Assembly (NCBI GenBank): GCA_009780435.1
Contig: WRAB01000016.1
Location: 1-64,000, forward strand
From: Oscillospiraceae bacterium
Lineage (GTDB): Bacteria > Bacillota > Clostridia > Oscillospirales > Oscillospiraceae
DNA length: 64,000 nucleotides
Direction: 5' to 3'
Each line of letters starts with the position of its first letter. Position 1 is the stretch's first letter. Positions 32,624 through 42,505 of the stretch are shown one piece after another. The position numbers and the translations under genes were made by a program. The notes under the pieces were generated by a model that was not told the origin of the DNA, searched no databases, and worked only from the letters and a program-made list of their open reading frames with translations.

Positions 32624-35248
32624 ATGAGAGAACTACCAAAAACCTACGACCCCAAGGTGGTCGAGAAAAAAATCTATGACATGTGGATGGCAGGCGGCTA
32701 TTTCAAAGGTGTGATCGACCCGGAAAAGAAGCCCTTCACCATCGTGATCCCGCCGCCCAACGTCACGGGTCAGCTCCACCTGGGCCACGCCTTTGATGAG
32801 ACACTACAAGATATCATCATCCGCACCCGGCGGATGCAGGGCTACGCCGCCCTGTGGGTACCCGGCACGGATCACGCGGGGATTGCCACCCAGATCAAGG
32901 TGGAGGAACAACTTCGGGCAGAGGGCAAGACCCGGTTCGACCTGGGGCGAGAGGCCTTTTTGGAGCGGGTCTGGCAATGGAAAAATCAATACGGCAGCCG
33001 GATCATAGAGCAACTCAAGACCCTGGGTTCCTCCTGCGACTGGGATCGGGAGCGGTTCACCATGGACGAGGGGTGCAGCCGTGCCGTCCGGGAGGTCTTT
33101 GTGGCCCTATACGAAAAAGGGCTGATCTATAAAGGCAACCGGATCATTAACTGGTGTCCCACCTGCACCACGGCCATCTCCGACGCGGAGGTGGAGCACG
33201 AGGAACAGGAGGGCGGCCTCTGGCATCTCAAATACCCCGTCAAGGACTCCGACGCATTCCTCGTAGTCGCCACCACCCGCCCGGAGACCATGCTGGGAGA
33301 CACGGGCGTGGCCGTCCACCCGGAAGATAAGCGCTACGCCCATCTGGTGGGCCAATCGGTGATCCTGCCCCTTATGGAGCGGGAGATTCCCATTATCGCC
33401 GACGATTACGTGGATATGGAATTCGGCACGGGGACGGTCAAAATGACCCCCTGCCACGACCCCAACGACTTCCTCGTGGGCCAGCGCCACGGGTTGGAGC
33501 AGATTCTGGTCCTAGACGGCGACGCCCGGATCAATGAAAACGGCGGCAAATATCAGGGGTTGGATCGTCTGGAGGCGAGAAAGGCCGTCCTGGCCGATCT
33601 GGAGGCCCTGGGGCTCCTGGTGAAAAAAGAGACCCACCGCCGCAACGTGGGGACCTGCTATCGCTGTTCCACAACCGTAGAACCCATGACCAGTCCCCAG
33701 TGGTTTGTAAAGATGGAGCCTCTGGCCAAGGAGGCTTTGGAGGTCGTAGAAGACGGTCGGATTGAGTTCATCCCTGATCGCTTCATAAAGATCTACCGCA
33801 ACTGGATGGAAAACACCCACGACTGGTGCATCTCCCGCCAACTCTGGTGGGGACATCAGATTCCTGCGTGGAATTGTACGGTCTGCGATCACATCACCGT
33901 CTCCCGAACGGACCCCATGGCCTGTGAACAGTGCGGCAGTGATCAAATTGTTCGGGATGCGGACGTGCTGGACACCTGGTTCTCCTCCGCTTTGTGGCCA
34001 TTCTCCACCCTGGGCTGGCCTGAGGAGACGCCAGACCTGGCCTATTTTTACCCTACGAGTGTCCTAGTCACGGCCTATGACATCCTATTTTTCTGGGTGG
34101 CCCGGATGATCGTCGCCGGGATGGAACAGATGGGGGAGGTACCCTTTCACAAAGTCCTGCTCCACGGCCTGATCCGAGACGCCGAGGGGCGCAAGATGAG
34201 CAAGTCCCTCGGCAACGGCATAGACCCCCTCGACGTGATCGAGACCTACGGCGCCGACGCCCTGCGGTTTAACATCGTCACGGGCAATTCCCCCGGCAAC
34301 GATATCCGCTACCACGACGAGCGGTGTGAGGCCATGCGCAACTTTGCCAACAAGATATGGAACGCCGCCCGGTTTGTCATGATGAACCTGACTATCACAG
34401 ATAACAGCTTGCCAGAGGCCTTGGAGTTAGAGGACAAGTGGGTGCTCTCCCAGTTCAATCAGGTGGCGAAAGAGGTCAATGAAAACCTGGGAAAATACGA
34501 ATTGGGTATCGCCGCCGGGAAGATATACGATTTTATCTGGGACACCTACTGCGACTGGTATATCGAACTGACCAAGCCCCGTCTAAACGGCGAGGACGAG
34601 GCGGGCAAAATCGGCGCCCAGCGGGTGTTGCTCTACGTATTCACGGAGGTATTGAAACTCCTGCACCCCTTTATGCCCTTCATTACCGAGGAGATCTGGC
34701 AGGCCCTCCCCGTAGAGGGAGAGGCCATTATGATCGAGTCCTACCCCGCCTGGCGGGCGGATTTGGATTTCCCCGTAGAAGAGGCCCGCTTCGAGAAGAT
34801 CATGGCCGCCGTCCGGGCCATCCGCACCCGCCGCAGTGAGATGAATGTCCCTCCCTCGAAAAAGAGCACGGTGCGGATCGCAACGGAAGACCCGGAGACC
34901 TTTGAGGCCGGCCAGGTCTATTTTGGCAAGCTGGCCTATGCCAGTGAACTCACCATCACGGCGGATGCGCCGGACGATCTACAGGGCCTGGTATCCGTGG
35001 TCACAAAAGATGCCCGGATGTTCCTGCCCCTGGCCGAACTGGTGGATCTGGCCGCCGAGCGGGTGCGGATCGACAAAGAAATGGCAAAAGCCCAGGAAAA
35101 TCTGGATCGGATTTTGAAAAAGCTCACTAATGAAAACTTCCTGGCAAAGGCCAAAGAATCCGTCGTCACCGCCGAGCAGGAAAAGGCGGACAAGGCCCGG
35201 GCGCTGATTCAGAATCTGGAGGAGAGCCGGAGGCAGTTGGAGGAGTAG
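32624..35248 (+). CDS. valS: Valine--tRNA ligase
   Basis: This 874-residue class I synthetase charges tRNA-Val. The HIGH-type motif is LHLGHAF in [15 protein letters not shown] (about residue 46), the KMSKS motif is [11 protein letters not shown] (about residue 523), and the editing domain contains the [17 protein letters not shown] stretch. A C-terminal coiled coil (last 65 residues, rich in Lys/Glu/Ala) is the ValRS tRNA-binding arm. ATG 32624 follows GGAGGAAG after the T-box terminator; frames reaching further upstream run through the leader and are not real. Confidence 0.97.
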   Translation: MRELPKTYDPKVVEKKIYDMWMAGGYFKGVIDPEKKPFTIVIPPPNVTGQLHLGHAFDETLQDIIIRTRRMQGYAALWVPGTDHAGIATQIKVEEQLRAEGKTRFDLGREAFLERVWQWKNQYGSRIIEQLKTLGSSCDWDRERFTMDEGCSRAVREVFVALYEKGLIYKGNRIINWCPTCTTAISDAEVEHEEQEGGLWHLKYPVKDSDAFLVVATTRPETMLGDTGVAVHPEDKRYAHLVGQSVILPLMEREIPIIADDYVDMEFGTGTVKMTPCHDPNDFLVGQRHGLEQILVLDGDARINENGGKYQGLDRLEARKAVLADLEALGLLVKKETHRRNVGTCYRCSTTVEPMTSPQWFVKMEPLAKEALEVVEDGRIEFIPDRFIKIYRNWMENTHDWCISRQLWWGHQIPAWNCTVCDHITVSRTDPMACEQCGSDQIVRDADVLDTWFSSALWPFSTLGWPEETPDLAYFYPTSVLVTAYDILFFWVARMIVAGMEQMGEVPFHKVLLHGLIRDAEGRKMSKSLGNGIDPLDVIETYGADALRFNIVTGNSPGNDIRYHDERCEAMRNFANKIWNAARFVMMNLTITDNSLPEALELEDKWVLSQFNQVAKEVNENLGKYELGIAAGKIYDFIWDTYCDWYIELTKPRLNGEDEAGKIGAQRVLLYVFTEVLKLLHPFMPFITEEIWQALPVEGEAIMIESYPAWRADLDFPVEEARFEKIMAAVRAIRTRRSEMNVPPSKKSTVRIATEDPETFEAGQVYFGKLAYASELTITADAPDDLQGLVSVVTKDARMFLPLAELVDLAAERVRIDKEMAKAQENLDRILKKLTNENFLAKAKESVVTAEQEKADKARALIQNLEESRRQLEE

Positions 35249-35263
35249 GTAGCTGTTGCCCCT

Positions 35264-35320
35264 CCCCCAGTCCTCCCCCAGTCAGGCTCCGCCTGACTGC
35301 CCCCTCAAAAGGAGGGGGCC
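35264..35320. repeat. Dispersed double-hairpin element
   Basis: GTCAGGC/GCCTGAC (35281-35297) and GCCCCCTC/GAGGGGGC (35299-35319) are two adjacent perfect hairpins. Similar CAGGCTTCGCYTG sequences occur at 50038-50066 and 53131-53172. The second hairpin could also end valS transcription. Confidence 0.6.
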
Positions 35321-35413
35321 AGAGGGCAACGCTACAATCGATTGTACATAGCCCAAAGCCCGACGGAGGGAGTTAATGTCCCCGCACACGATTATATATA
35401 GGAGAAATTTGTT

Positions 35414-36664
35414 ATGAAATGGCCTTTTAGAAAAAAGAAGCAAGAGGACGCCGCTCTAAAAATCCTATTGGCTGTTTGCGAAGCGCTCCCGGTTGAATTT
35501 GACTATATACGCCGCCAAATCGAAGACCGGTGCACGTTTTTTGTACAGACATTCGGAGACAATCTTGTAATGAATCAGGGTTTTCTGAACGTTGCAAAAG
35601 CGCTAAGTATACAAGCGAAATATGCAGACTATACAGACAGCTCCGAAAAAAATTTTATAATTGATCATATTTTCATCTCTGACTTCGAGAAAAAGAAGCA
35701 TAAGATTTCGATAGAAATTCATCACGGGCTACTCCTGGGGTTTAGCATTGATATTGATCAGCTTGAACAGGCAGACCCAGAGACGGTCTGCGTAAAAAAC
35801 CTCAAGCTGAAATACCGTATACACCAATGGGAGACATGGTTTACGGCTGAAGAGCAAAAAGAGTTAGAACCTCTAATACGCCTAGGCGTATGCGGTATCT
35901 GCGAGGTTTATTTAGACAATAAACTCTATTATTGGCTTTTCGATTTGGCAGATGGCGATTTCATCGCCATGGACACAGAGAAAAACCTCTACCAAGTCAC
36001 ACACGATCCCTATGAAATTGCTTTAATGGAAGAGAATTTGCTGACTTTTCTGAACATGATAACCGCACACAGGCAGAGCGAGAACGATTCAAATACAGAA
36101 GAGTCGGAGCAAGGGGATGCGTATTTCGTAACGCTCCAACTAAATGCACGACTACAACCATTTGATCGTGATGATATTTATGAAGCCCCCCTCATAGATG
36201 CTTTGGAAGCGTGTGGCTGTGGCGTTGTTGACGGTGCCGGAACCGGGATGCTGGAGAACGGAGAGATAGATTTTTGTGATCTCCACATCTGCCTGAATGA
36301 CTGTAACAAAGAGACAATAGATGCCTTGTTGTGCATTATTGAAGAACTCGGCGTACCAAAAGGCTCTTTTTTAAAGGCGGATGGTCTGAACCTCCCCGTG
36401 GGGCGGCTTGAGGGATTGGCGTTGTACTTAAATGGCACGGAGTTGCCAAGCGAAATTTATGAGACCAGCGACGTGAATTATGTGGTGGAAAAAATCAATG
36501 AATTGCTCGCGCAATCCGGCAGAATGTATAGTCACTGGGAAGGCCCGCAAGATACTGCCCTTTATTTCTATGGCGCTTCATTTTCTGAGATGAAAAAGAA
36601 AATGGAGCCATTTTTAGCGGAATATCCGCTATGCCAAACATGCAGGGTAGAACAAATCGCCTAG
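35414..36664 (+). CDS. Uncharacterised two-domain protein
   Basis: This 416-residue soluble protein starts MKWPFRKKKQE at ATG 35414 behind AGGAGAA. It seems to have two parts joined by a polar, acidic linker (about residues 215-235). The C-terminal part includes EGLALYLNGTELPSEIY and WEGPQDTALYFYG and ends PLCQTCRVEQIA. I recall similar C-termini in uncharacterised bacterial proteins, some with immunity-like roles, but cannot name a family. Its codon use is more AT-rich than that of valS or miaA. No toxin gene is adjacent. Confidence 0.7.
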   Translation: MKWPFRKKKQEDAALKILLAVCEALPVEFDYIRRQIEDRCTFFVQTFGDNLVMNQGFLNVAKALSIQAKYADYTDSSEKNFIIDHIFISDFEKKKHKISIEIHHGLLLGFSIDIDQLEQADPETVCVKNLKLKYRIHQWETWFTAEEQKELEPLIRLGVCGICEVYLDNKLYYWLFDLADGDFIAMDTEKNLYQVTHDPYEIALMEENLLTFLNMITAHRQSENDSNTEESEQGDAYFVTLQLNARLQPFDRDDIYEAPLIDALEACGCGVVDGAGTGMLENGEIDFCDLHICLNDCNKETIDALLCIIEELGVPKGSFLKADGLNLPVGRLEGLALYLNGTELPSEIYETSDVNYVVEKINELLAQSGRMYSHWEGPQDTALYFYGASFSEMKKKMEPFLAEYPLCQTCRVEQIA

Positions 36665-36679
36665 AGAGGTAGCGGCACA

Positions 36680-37366
36680 ATGAGACAAATAGCAGGGATG
36701 ATTTTATTAGTCGTGCTCGTGTTTACTTTAATCGCATGTAGCAGCGGTACTTCCCAAGAGGAACATGAACACATAGAGTTGATCCCCGACGATGTCTATG
36801 ACAGCTTCGACGATGCCATGATAGACGACAACCCCTGCCCCTTTGAGCGGCAAGGGGAACTCACCCATATCGTCATACACTTTATCAGCAATGTAATAGA
36901 AAACCCCACGAATCCCTATATCATGGAAGATATCCATAGAATATTTCGAGATTACGCTGTAAGTGCGCACTATCTCATAGACCGTGACGGCACAATACAT
37001 CCTGTCGTTCCAGAACATCACGTTGCATTCCACGCCGGTCAAGGGTCGCTTGATGGCTTTCCGGACTATGAGAACAATCTCAATCAGCATTCCATCGGCA
37101 TTGAACTTTTGGGCATTGGTACACAAGAGGAGATGTCTCTCTATTTAACCGCCGATGAATACAATGCCCTTGACCCCGCCCTGATCGGGTTTACCGATGC
37201 CCAGCACGACTCTCTAAACTGGTTAATAAACGACATACTGGCCCGGCACCCCACGATTCAACCCAACCGTACACATATCATAGGGCATAGTGAATATGCA
37301 CCGGACAAGCCCGATCCCGGCGTATTGCTCGAATGGGAACGGCTTGATTTTATGCACAGCCCTTGA
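36680..37366 (+). CDS. N-acetylmuramoyl-L-alanine amidase lipoprotein (amidase_2)
   Basis: This 228-residue protein has a signal peptide with lipobox LIAC (Cys 20), then an Amidase_2/PGRP domain. The zinc ligands are visible as the His in HIVIHF (about residue 66), the His in IIGHSEYAPDKPDPG (about 205) and the Asp of DPG a few residues later. AFHAGQGS and SIGIELLG are further family motifs. It would cut the stem peptide from murein on the outer face of the membrane. AGAGAGGTAG precedes ATG 36680, 15 bp after the previous gene. Confidence 0.88.
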   Translation: MRQIAGMILLVVLVFTLIACSSGTSQEEHEHIELIPDDVYDSFDDAMIDDNPCPFERQGELTHIVIHFISNVIENPTNPYIMEDIHRIFRDYAVSAHYLIDRDGTIHPVVPEHHVAFHAGQGSLDGFPDYENNLNQHSIGIELLGIGTQEEMSLYLTADEYNALDPALIGFTDAQHDSLNWLINDILARHPTIQPNRTHIIGHSEYAPDKPDPGVLLEWERLDFMHSP

Positions 37367-37433
37367 GCCGGGGGGACGGCTTAACGTTCCATTTTTATCT
37401 CGGAAGTTAAATCAGTCAAAAGGAGCCTCCGCC

Positions 37434-38384
37434 ATGCCCAAACCCCTACTCGTCATCACAGGCCCCACTGCTGCGGGGAAGACGGCATTTGCCATCCGTC
37501 TGGCCCAAACCCTGGGCGGGGAGATCGTCTCCGCCGACTCCATGCAGATCTATCGGGGCATGGACATCGGTACGGCCAAGCCGTCGATGCACGAGATGGC
37601 CGGGATCCCCCACCACATGATCGACATTGCCGACCCGGCGGAACCCTATAGCGTGGCCCGCTACGTGACTGAGGCCGCCGCATCCGTGGAAGATATCTTC
37701 GCCCGGGGGCAGATTCCCATCCTAGCGGGGGGAACGGGGCTGTATATCGACTCCCTGCTGGCAGGCCGCTATTTCGCCCAGTCGCCAGACGATTCGCACC
37801 TGCGAGAGGAACTGATCCGGCGCTATGAGCGAGAGGGCGCCACTGCCCTCTGGGAAGAACTTGAGACAATTGACCCGGAGACCGCCGCTCGACTCCATCC
37901 CAACGACAAAAAACGTGTTCTGCGATCCATTGAAGTCTTTCGCTTGACAGGCAAGACCATTACGGCGCATAATGAGGAGACCCAGGCCATCCCGCCCCGC
38001 TATGAGGCATTGAAAATCGCCCTGACGGCCAAGGATCGGGACGCTCTCTATCGCCGCATTGATCAACGAGTGGAGGCCATGATGGAATCTGGCCTACAGG
38101 CAGAGGTGGCGGGACTGATCCAAAATGGACTCTCCCCTGCGTGCACCGCCATGCAGGCCATCGGCTACAAGGAGATGGCAAAGGCCTTCTCCGGGGAACT
38201 CTCTCTGGCTGAGGCCGTAGAATCCATTAAACAGGAGAGCCGCCGATATGCTAAGCGTCAGCTCAGCTGGCTCCGGCGGGATAATGCAATCCGCTGGATT
38301 TGTTGGGACAAAGAACCCGATATCAACGAGGCCGTCCAGATTTCGACGGAGTTCTGCCGCGCTTTCGGTATAATAGAAACATAA
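37434..38384 (+). CDS. miaA: tRNA dimethylallyltransferase
   Basis: This 316-residue enzyme adds the dimethylallyl group to A37 of tRNAs reading UNN codons. The P-loop is GPTAAGKT (about residues 8-15), followed by ADSMQIYRGMDIGTAKP, the tRNA and substrate motif; AGGTGLYIDSLLAG and QAIGYKEM are also typical. ATG 37434 lies behind AAAGGAG. The usual partner gene hfq follows 111 bp downstream. Confidence 0.96.
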   Translation: MPKPLLVITGPTAAGKTAFAIRLAQTLGGEIVSADSMQIYRGMDIGTAKPSMHEMAGIPHHMIDIADPAEPYSVARYVTEAAASVEDIFARGQIPILAGGTGLYIDSLLAGRYFAQSPDDSHLREELIRRYEREGATALWEELETIDPETAARLHPNDKKRVLRSIEVFRLTGKTITAHNEETQAIPPRYEALKIALTAKDRDALYRRIDQRVEAMMESGLQAEVAGLIQNGLSPACTAMQAIGYKEMAKAFSGELSLAEAVESIKQESRRYAKRQLSWLRRDNAIRWICWDKEPDINEAVQISTEFCRAFGIIET

Positions 38385-38495
38385 AATATCACCTATGTTT
38401 GGTGATTCTACCTATTTTGCAAAGCGGCGAGTTGTGATATACTTAGATAATAAGCTGTTTTTCTACGAAAGAAATCAGAAAGGACGGCGAAAACT

Positions 38496-38732
38496 ATGCA
38501 AAAAGCTCTCAATTTACAGGAGATTTTTCTCAATCAGGTGCGAAAATCCAAGATGACAGTCACCGTGTTTCTCGTCAACGGATTCCAGATCAAAGGGACA
38601 GTCACCGGGTTTGACAGTTTCACCGTGGTGCTGGACACCGACGGGAAGCAGCAGCTGATCTACAAACACGCCATCTCCACCATCATCCCCACCAGACCCA
38701 TCGACTTTACACAGCACACAGGCGACGCATAG
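38496..38732 (+). CDS. hfq: RNA-binding protein Hfq
   Basis: This 78-residue Sm-like protein forms hexamers that bind small RNAs and mRNAs. Sm1 ([30 protein letters not shown]) and the Sm2 motif [10 protein letters not shown] (about residues 56-65) are clear. AAAGGACGG precedes the ATG. The miaA-hfq order is the common one. The small size, without a long C-terminal tail, is normal for clostridia. The window itself holds candidate small RNAs (the type I locus and the 6S-like RNA). Confidence 0.96.
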   Translation: MQKALNLQEIFLNQVRKSKMTVTVFLVNGFQIKGTVTGFDSFTVVLDTDGKQQLIYKHAISTIIPTRPIDFTQHTGDA

Positions 38733-38756
38733 AAAAATACACGTAAAAAGACCCTG

Positions 38757-38782
38757 GGCAAGCCGCTTCTTGTCGGCTTGCC
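38757..38782 (+). terminator. Hairpin after hfq
   Basis: GGCAAGCCG (38757-38765) pairs perfectly with CGGCTTGCC (38774-38782). Only TTTG follows, so it may be a weak terminator or attenuator before the division operon. Confidence 0.55.
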
Positions 38783-38802
38783 TTTGCACATCGGGAGCAC
38801 GT

Positions 38803-40044
38803 ATGAGACGAACCAATTTTGTAACAAAATTCATCGGTATTATTCTCTTTGTCTTTTTAATCCTCTATTTGGGAATTTATCTGATCCAGTCCCTGGTCAA
38901 TCCCCTGGCCACGGCCCCGGCGATTACCATTCAGGCCCAGGAGAGTTTTTTCGCCTCCGGTCTCATCGTCCGAGAGGAGCAGGTGATTGATGTCGCTCAC
39001 CCCATTGTGGCAAGTCGAGTGCGAGAGGGGGAGCGGGTCAGCGCCGGACAGGCCTATCTCACGGCCTATGCCAGCGCCGAGGATCGGGAACGGGTTGTGC
39101 GCCGTAGGCAGTTGGAGCAGGAAATTGCCCAGTTGGAAACGCACCTGGCCCCCAATGACCCCCTACGCCAGGCACTCTCCGTAGAAGCGGAAATCCGCCG
39201 CCAGATTGGGGACTTGAGCTACGCCGCCCGCCAGGGCAATCTGGAGGATTTAGACGCGCGAATAATCTCTCTACGTTCTCTCTTTCTGGCCGAAGACGCT
39301 GCAGGAATTGCAGCGCGGCTTGATTATCTCCGCAGGGAATACGCCGACCTGGGAGCCGGTAACGCCGATATGCGGGTCATATACGCCGACTTGGCCGGGG
39401 TATACAGTTCCCGGGTGGACGGGTTTGAGCACATCGGCCCGGCAGACCTTGACGGGATAGGCCTCTCTGATTTGTTGGAACTTTTAGGTCAGCGACCCGA
39501 TGCGGAACACACGGGGGCGGGGAAACTCGTCACCAGCTTCACTTGGCGCTACGCGGCCCTGGTTCCTGAATCAGAGTGGGAGCGATTATATGAGATGTTA
39601 TATGGCGACTTGCCCAATCGGGTCACCGTGATCTTTTCCGGTATCACCAACGCCAATGTACCTATGCAGGTTGATGCCCTGGGCGACTTGGAGGACGGTC
39701 GGTTTGTGGCGGTTTTCTCCTCCATCACAGGCCTTATGGAAACCCTCTCCCTCCGGCAGGCGGAGGCCCAGATTATCTACAACACCTTTACGGGCATCCG
39801 CGTACCTCGAGGCGCGTTGCACTGGTGCGAACCGGATCCAGAGACAGGGATCACCCCCGCCTATGTCTTTACTCTCACCGTGGGTACCGCCGAGCAGAAA
39901 TATGTCACGGTAATCTATCAGGGTCCGGACTACTATCTGGTACAGCCCGATCTCGTCCGCACCGCCGCCCCCGCCGCCCTGCGGGACGGCAACTCCATCA
40001 TCATCCGAGGCCGCAACCTCTATGACGGGAGAGTGATCCGCTAA
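38803..40044 (+). CDS. HlyD-like membrane adaptor protein
   Basis: This 413-residue protein has one N-terminal membrane helix (about residues 8-28), an extracytoplasmic coiled-coil region rich in Arg/Glu (about 95-190), and beta-rich flanks with lipoyl-like LIVREEQVIDV and VREGERVSAGQAYL. This fits the HlyD/membrane-fusion-like proteins often found in clostridia ahead of yggS-sepF-divIVA. ATG 38803 follows GGGAG. It ends by overlapping the yggS start (TAATG). Its role in division or envelope assembly is inferred only from position. Confidence 0.75.
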   Translation: MRRTNFVTKFIGIILFVFLILYLGIYLIQSLVNPLATAPAITIQAQESFFASGLIVREEQVIDVAHPIVASRVREGERVSAGQAYLTAYASAEDRERVVRRRQLEQEIAQLETHLAPNDPLRQALSVEAEIRRQIGDLSYAARQGNLEDLDARIISLRSLFLAEDAAGIAARLDYLRREYADLGAGNADMRVIYADLAGVYSSRVDGFEHIGPADLDGIGLSDLLELLGQRPDAEHTGAGKLVTSFTWRYAALVPESEWERLYEMLYGDLPNRVTVIFSGITNANVPMQVDALGDLEDGRFVAVFSSITGLMETLSLRQAEAQIIYNTFTGIRVPRGALHWCEPDPETGITPAYVFTLTVGTAEQKYVTVIYQGPDYYLVQPDLVRTAAPAALRDGNSIIIRGRNLYDGRVIR

Positions 40045-40733
40045 TGTGTATCTCCGACAACGTATCCCGTCTGCGGGAGGCCATTGACACAGCCGCCCGG
40101 CAGTCGGGCCGGCTCGGATCAGATGTGGCCTTAGTGGCGGCCACCAAAACCCAGCCAACAGAGCTGGTTCAAGCGGCAATCGCCGCGGGCGTGGACGCCT
40201 GTGGAGAAAACCGCGTACAGGAGCTTTTGGAAAAATCCGAGGCCGGGGCCTATGTGGGTGCTCCCCTCCACTTCATCGGCCACTTGCAGAAAAATAAAAT
40301 TAAAAAAGTGGTAGGGACTGTGGATCTCATCCAATCTGTCGACTCCCCTGCCCTCCTCGCAGCCATCGACGGCGAGGCCGCAAGACGAGGAATCATCCAG
40401 GATACGCTGATCCAAGTCAACGTCGGAAACGATTCCGCCAAATTCGGGATTGACCCGTATGCACTGGACGAATTCTTGGGACAAGTTGCATCATTTTCCC
40501 ATATTCGGGTGCGGGGCCTCATGACCATGTTGCCATTTTCTCTCCCAATTACAGAAAATCGGCGGTTATTTGCCAAAATGTATCAGCTTTTTGTTGACAT
40601 ACGGGACAATTCCTACGATAATATAGGCATGGACTTTTTATCTATGGGAATGAGCGGCGATTTCCGGGCCGCCGTCTCCGAAGGTGCCAACATGATTCGC
40701 GTTGGCAGTACAATCTTTGGAGACCGTGTCTAG
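40044..40733 (+). CDS. yggS: YggS family pyridoxal phosphate homeostasis protein
   Basis: This 229-residue single-domain alanine-racemase-fold protein binds PLP through the Lys in LVAATKTQP (about residue 35). Other motifs are GENRVQEL, HFIGHLQKNK and SMGMSGDFRAAVSEGANMIR with the terminal GSTIFG. It controls PLP supply rather than catalysing turnover. The ATG overlaps the stop of the upstream gene, and sepF follows, the standard order in Gram-positive division clusters. Confidence 0.94.
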   Translation: MCISDNVSRLREAIDTAARQSGRLGSDVALVAATKTQPTELVQAAIAAGVDACGENRVQELLEKSEAGAYVGAPLHFIGHLQKNKIKKVVGTVDLIQSVDSPALLAAIDGEAARRGIIQDTLIQVNVGNDSAKFGIDPYALDEFLGQVASFSHIRVRGLMTMLPFSLPITENRRLFAKMYQLFVDIRDNSYDNIGMDFLSMGMSGDFRAAVSEGANMIRVGSTIFGDRV

Positions 40734-40780
40734 CCGCCCTATTGATAGTCGAACTTAAAGTAAGCAGGAGGACATTTGAC

Positions 40781-41281
40781 ATGGGAATCATGGATGAGCT
40801 GAAACGGCTCGTGCGCCCAGACGACGACTATGACGAGGAGTTTGATGATTTCTCGCCAAAAGCCACAGAGAAAATCCCCGTAGAACCCCGGGACTCCTTT
40901 CCATCGGAAAACCGGAACTCCAGGGATCGGCGGGGCAGCGGCGGATACTACACGCCAGAGTCTCCGGCAAAAAACAGTAACAAAGTGGTCAATATTCACG
41001 CCACGACCCAGCTCCAAGTCGTACTCGTCAAGCCGGAGCGGTTTGAAAACGCCGCCGAAATTGCCGATCATCTGCGGGAGAAACGCACTGTGGTGTTAAA
41101 TTTGGAGCAGACCCAAAAGGAGATTGCCCGCCGCTTAATCGACTTTCTCTCCGGTGTCGCCTACGCCCAGGAGGGGAAGATCAAAAAAGTCGCGGTGAGC
41201 ACGTATATTATCACGCCCTACAATGTAGATATTCTCGGTGATCTCATTGACGAGTTGGAAAGCAACGGTCTGTATTTTTAA
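40781..41281 (+). CDS. sepF: Cell division protein SepF
   Basis: This 166-residue protein anchors and bundles FtsZ at the septum. The N-terminus MGIMDELKRLV is an amphipathic membrane-targeting helix, followed by an acidic linker and the conserved core (VVNIHATTQLQVVLVKPERFENA, FLSGVAYAQEG). ATG 40781 is chosen because AGGAGG lies ten bases before it and it gives the canonical helix. Confidence 0.93.
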   Translation: MGIMDELKRLVRPDDDYDEEFDDFSPKATEKIPVEPRDSFPSENRNSRDRRGSGGYYTPESPAKNSNKVVNIHATTQLQVVLVKPERFENAAEIADHLREKRTVVLNLEQTQKEIARRLIDFLSGVAYAQEGKIKKVAVSTYIITPYNVDILGDLIDELESNGLYF

Positions 41282-41336
41282 GGCAGAGCGATGATCATTG
41301 ATAATTAACAGCAAAAGGGAAAGGGTTGAACAACTT

Positions 41337-42443
41337 ATGATGACGCCCCAAGACCTCAAGGACAAGAAATTTGATACCGTGTTACTCAACGGCTATAACA
41401 TGGTCTCCGTGGACGATTTTTTAGAGAGCGTCTCCGAGGACTACGCTGCTCTTTACAAAGAAAACGCCGTCCTCAAAAGCAAGCTCAAGGTGTTGGTAGA
41501 GAAAGTGGAGGAATACCGCTCCACGGAGGACTCCATGCGTATGGCGCTCCTCACCGCCCAGAAGATGGGGGATGAGTTGTTAGAGGAATCTCGCGCCAAG
41601 GGCGACGCCATTTTGGCCGAGGTCAACGAACAGGCCAAACGGCGGGCCATTGAGCTACAAGAGCAGTTGGCCATAGAAGAGGCCCGTTTGGCCACCGCCG
41701 AACAACGCACCAGCGAGTTCAGTAAAAAAGTCCTCCGGCTCATCGCCGACGAGACAGACTTTATCGAACGCTTAGGGGAACTGGTCATCTCCGATCCGGC
41801 GGCAGTGACCACACCCGAACCTCCGGCGGCGCCTGTTGTCCCGGTAGCGCCCGTCGCCCCACCTGTGACCGCACCAGAGCCCACGCCCGTGTCCCAGAGC
41901 GAAGACACCGATCCCATGGATAAGATGCAAGCCGCTATAGAGGCATCTCTTGCCGAGGAGGTCAGCCGCATGACGGAAGAACTCATGAGTGAGACGAAGA
42001 GCGAGGCACCCATAGTGGAACCCGATATTCCGGTAGAGCCTGTCAATCCGACAGAACCAGCGGAATCTGTCCTCAACATCACACTCCCCACCGATCTCCG
42101 GGAGCAAAAGAAAGAGGCGCCAACCTCAACGAACCTCTTTGATCTGTTCGACCAAGACCGCATAGAAGAGGCGTTCCAGCAAAGCCGCACCAAGGCGGTA
42201 CAAGAGGTAACTCCCGCCCAGACCGCACCACCGCCTGTGGCCGATCCCGCGCTCGATGCCAAGGAGGCCGAGACCCTCGATATCGCCCGGGATATTTCCG
42301 CCTCTCTCGGCGACACCCAGGAATTTAAAGTAGACCCCAACAACCTCTGGGACGACGAAGGGGAACCCACCACCAAGCGGCCCAAATTCGATTTCGACGA
42401 TCTACAATTTGGGTCGAATTTTGGTGACGAAGACGACAACTAG
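41337..42443 (+). CDS. divIVA: DivIVA domain protein
   Basis: This 368-residue protein starts with the DivIVA lipid-binding domain (MMTPQDLKDKKFDTVLLNGY, then VDDFLESVSEDY) and a long coiled coil (about residues 45-155). The C-terminal half is a Pro/Ala/Glu-rich low-complexity segment ending in acidic FGSNFGDEDDN, much longer than in B. subtilis DivIVA (164 residues). It would mark curved membrane at poles and septa. Spacing to sepF is short. Starts at 41337 or 41340 are equally possible. Confidence 0.9.
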   Translation: MMTPQDLKDKKFDTVLLNGYNMVSVDDFLESVSEDYAALYKENAVLKSKLKVLVEKVEEYRSTEDSMRMALLTAQKMGDELLEESRAKGDAILAEVNEQAKRRAIELQEQLAIEEARLATAEQRTSEFSKKVLRLIADETDFIERLGELVISDPAAVTTPEPPAAPVVPVAPVAPPVTAPEPTPVSQSEDTDPMDKMQAAIEASLAEEVSRMTEELMSETKSEAPIVEPDIPVEPVNPTEPAESVLNITLPTDLREQKKEAPTSTNLFDLFDQDRIEEAFQQSRTKAVQEVTPAQTAPPPVADPALDAKEAETLDIARDISASLGDTQEFKVDPNNLWDDEGEPTTKRPKFDFDDLQFGSNFGDEDDN

Positions 42444-42460
42444 TCGAAACGCAGACTATA

Positions 42461-42488
42461 ATCAGGCGGCACGCCCGTGCCGCCTGAT
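42461..42488 (+). terminator. Hairpin between divIVA and lspA
   Basis: A 12-bp perfect stem (42461-42472 with 42477-42488) over a 4-nt loop is followed only by TCTTT, and lspA begins 17 bp later. It may be a partial terminator or an RNA-processing site within the operon. Confidence 0.55.
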
Positions 42489-42505
42489 TCTTTGAGGAGA
42501 ACATT

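Noticed and set aside
41453..42439. A 328-codon Ser-rich open frame opposite divIVA
   Set aside because: It mirrors the Glu/Ala/Pro coding of the DivIVA tail; no signal peptide, motif or ribosome site supports it.
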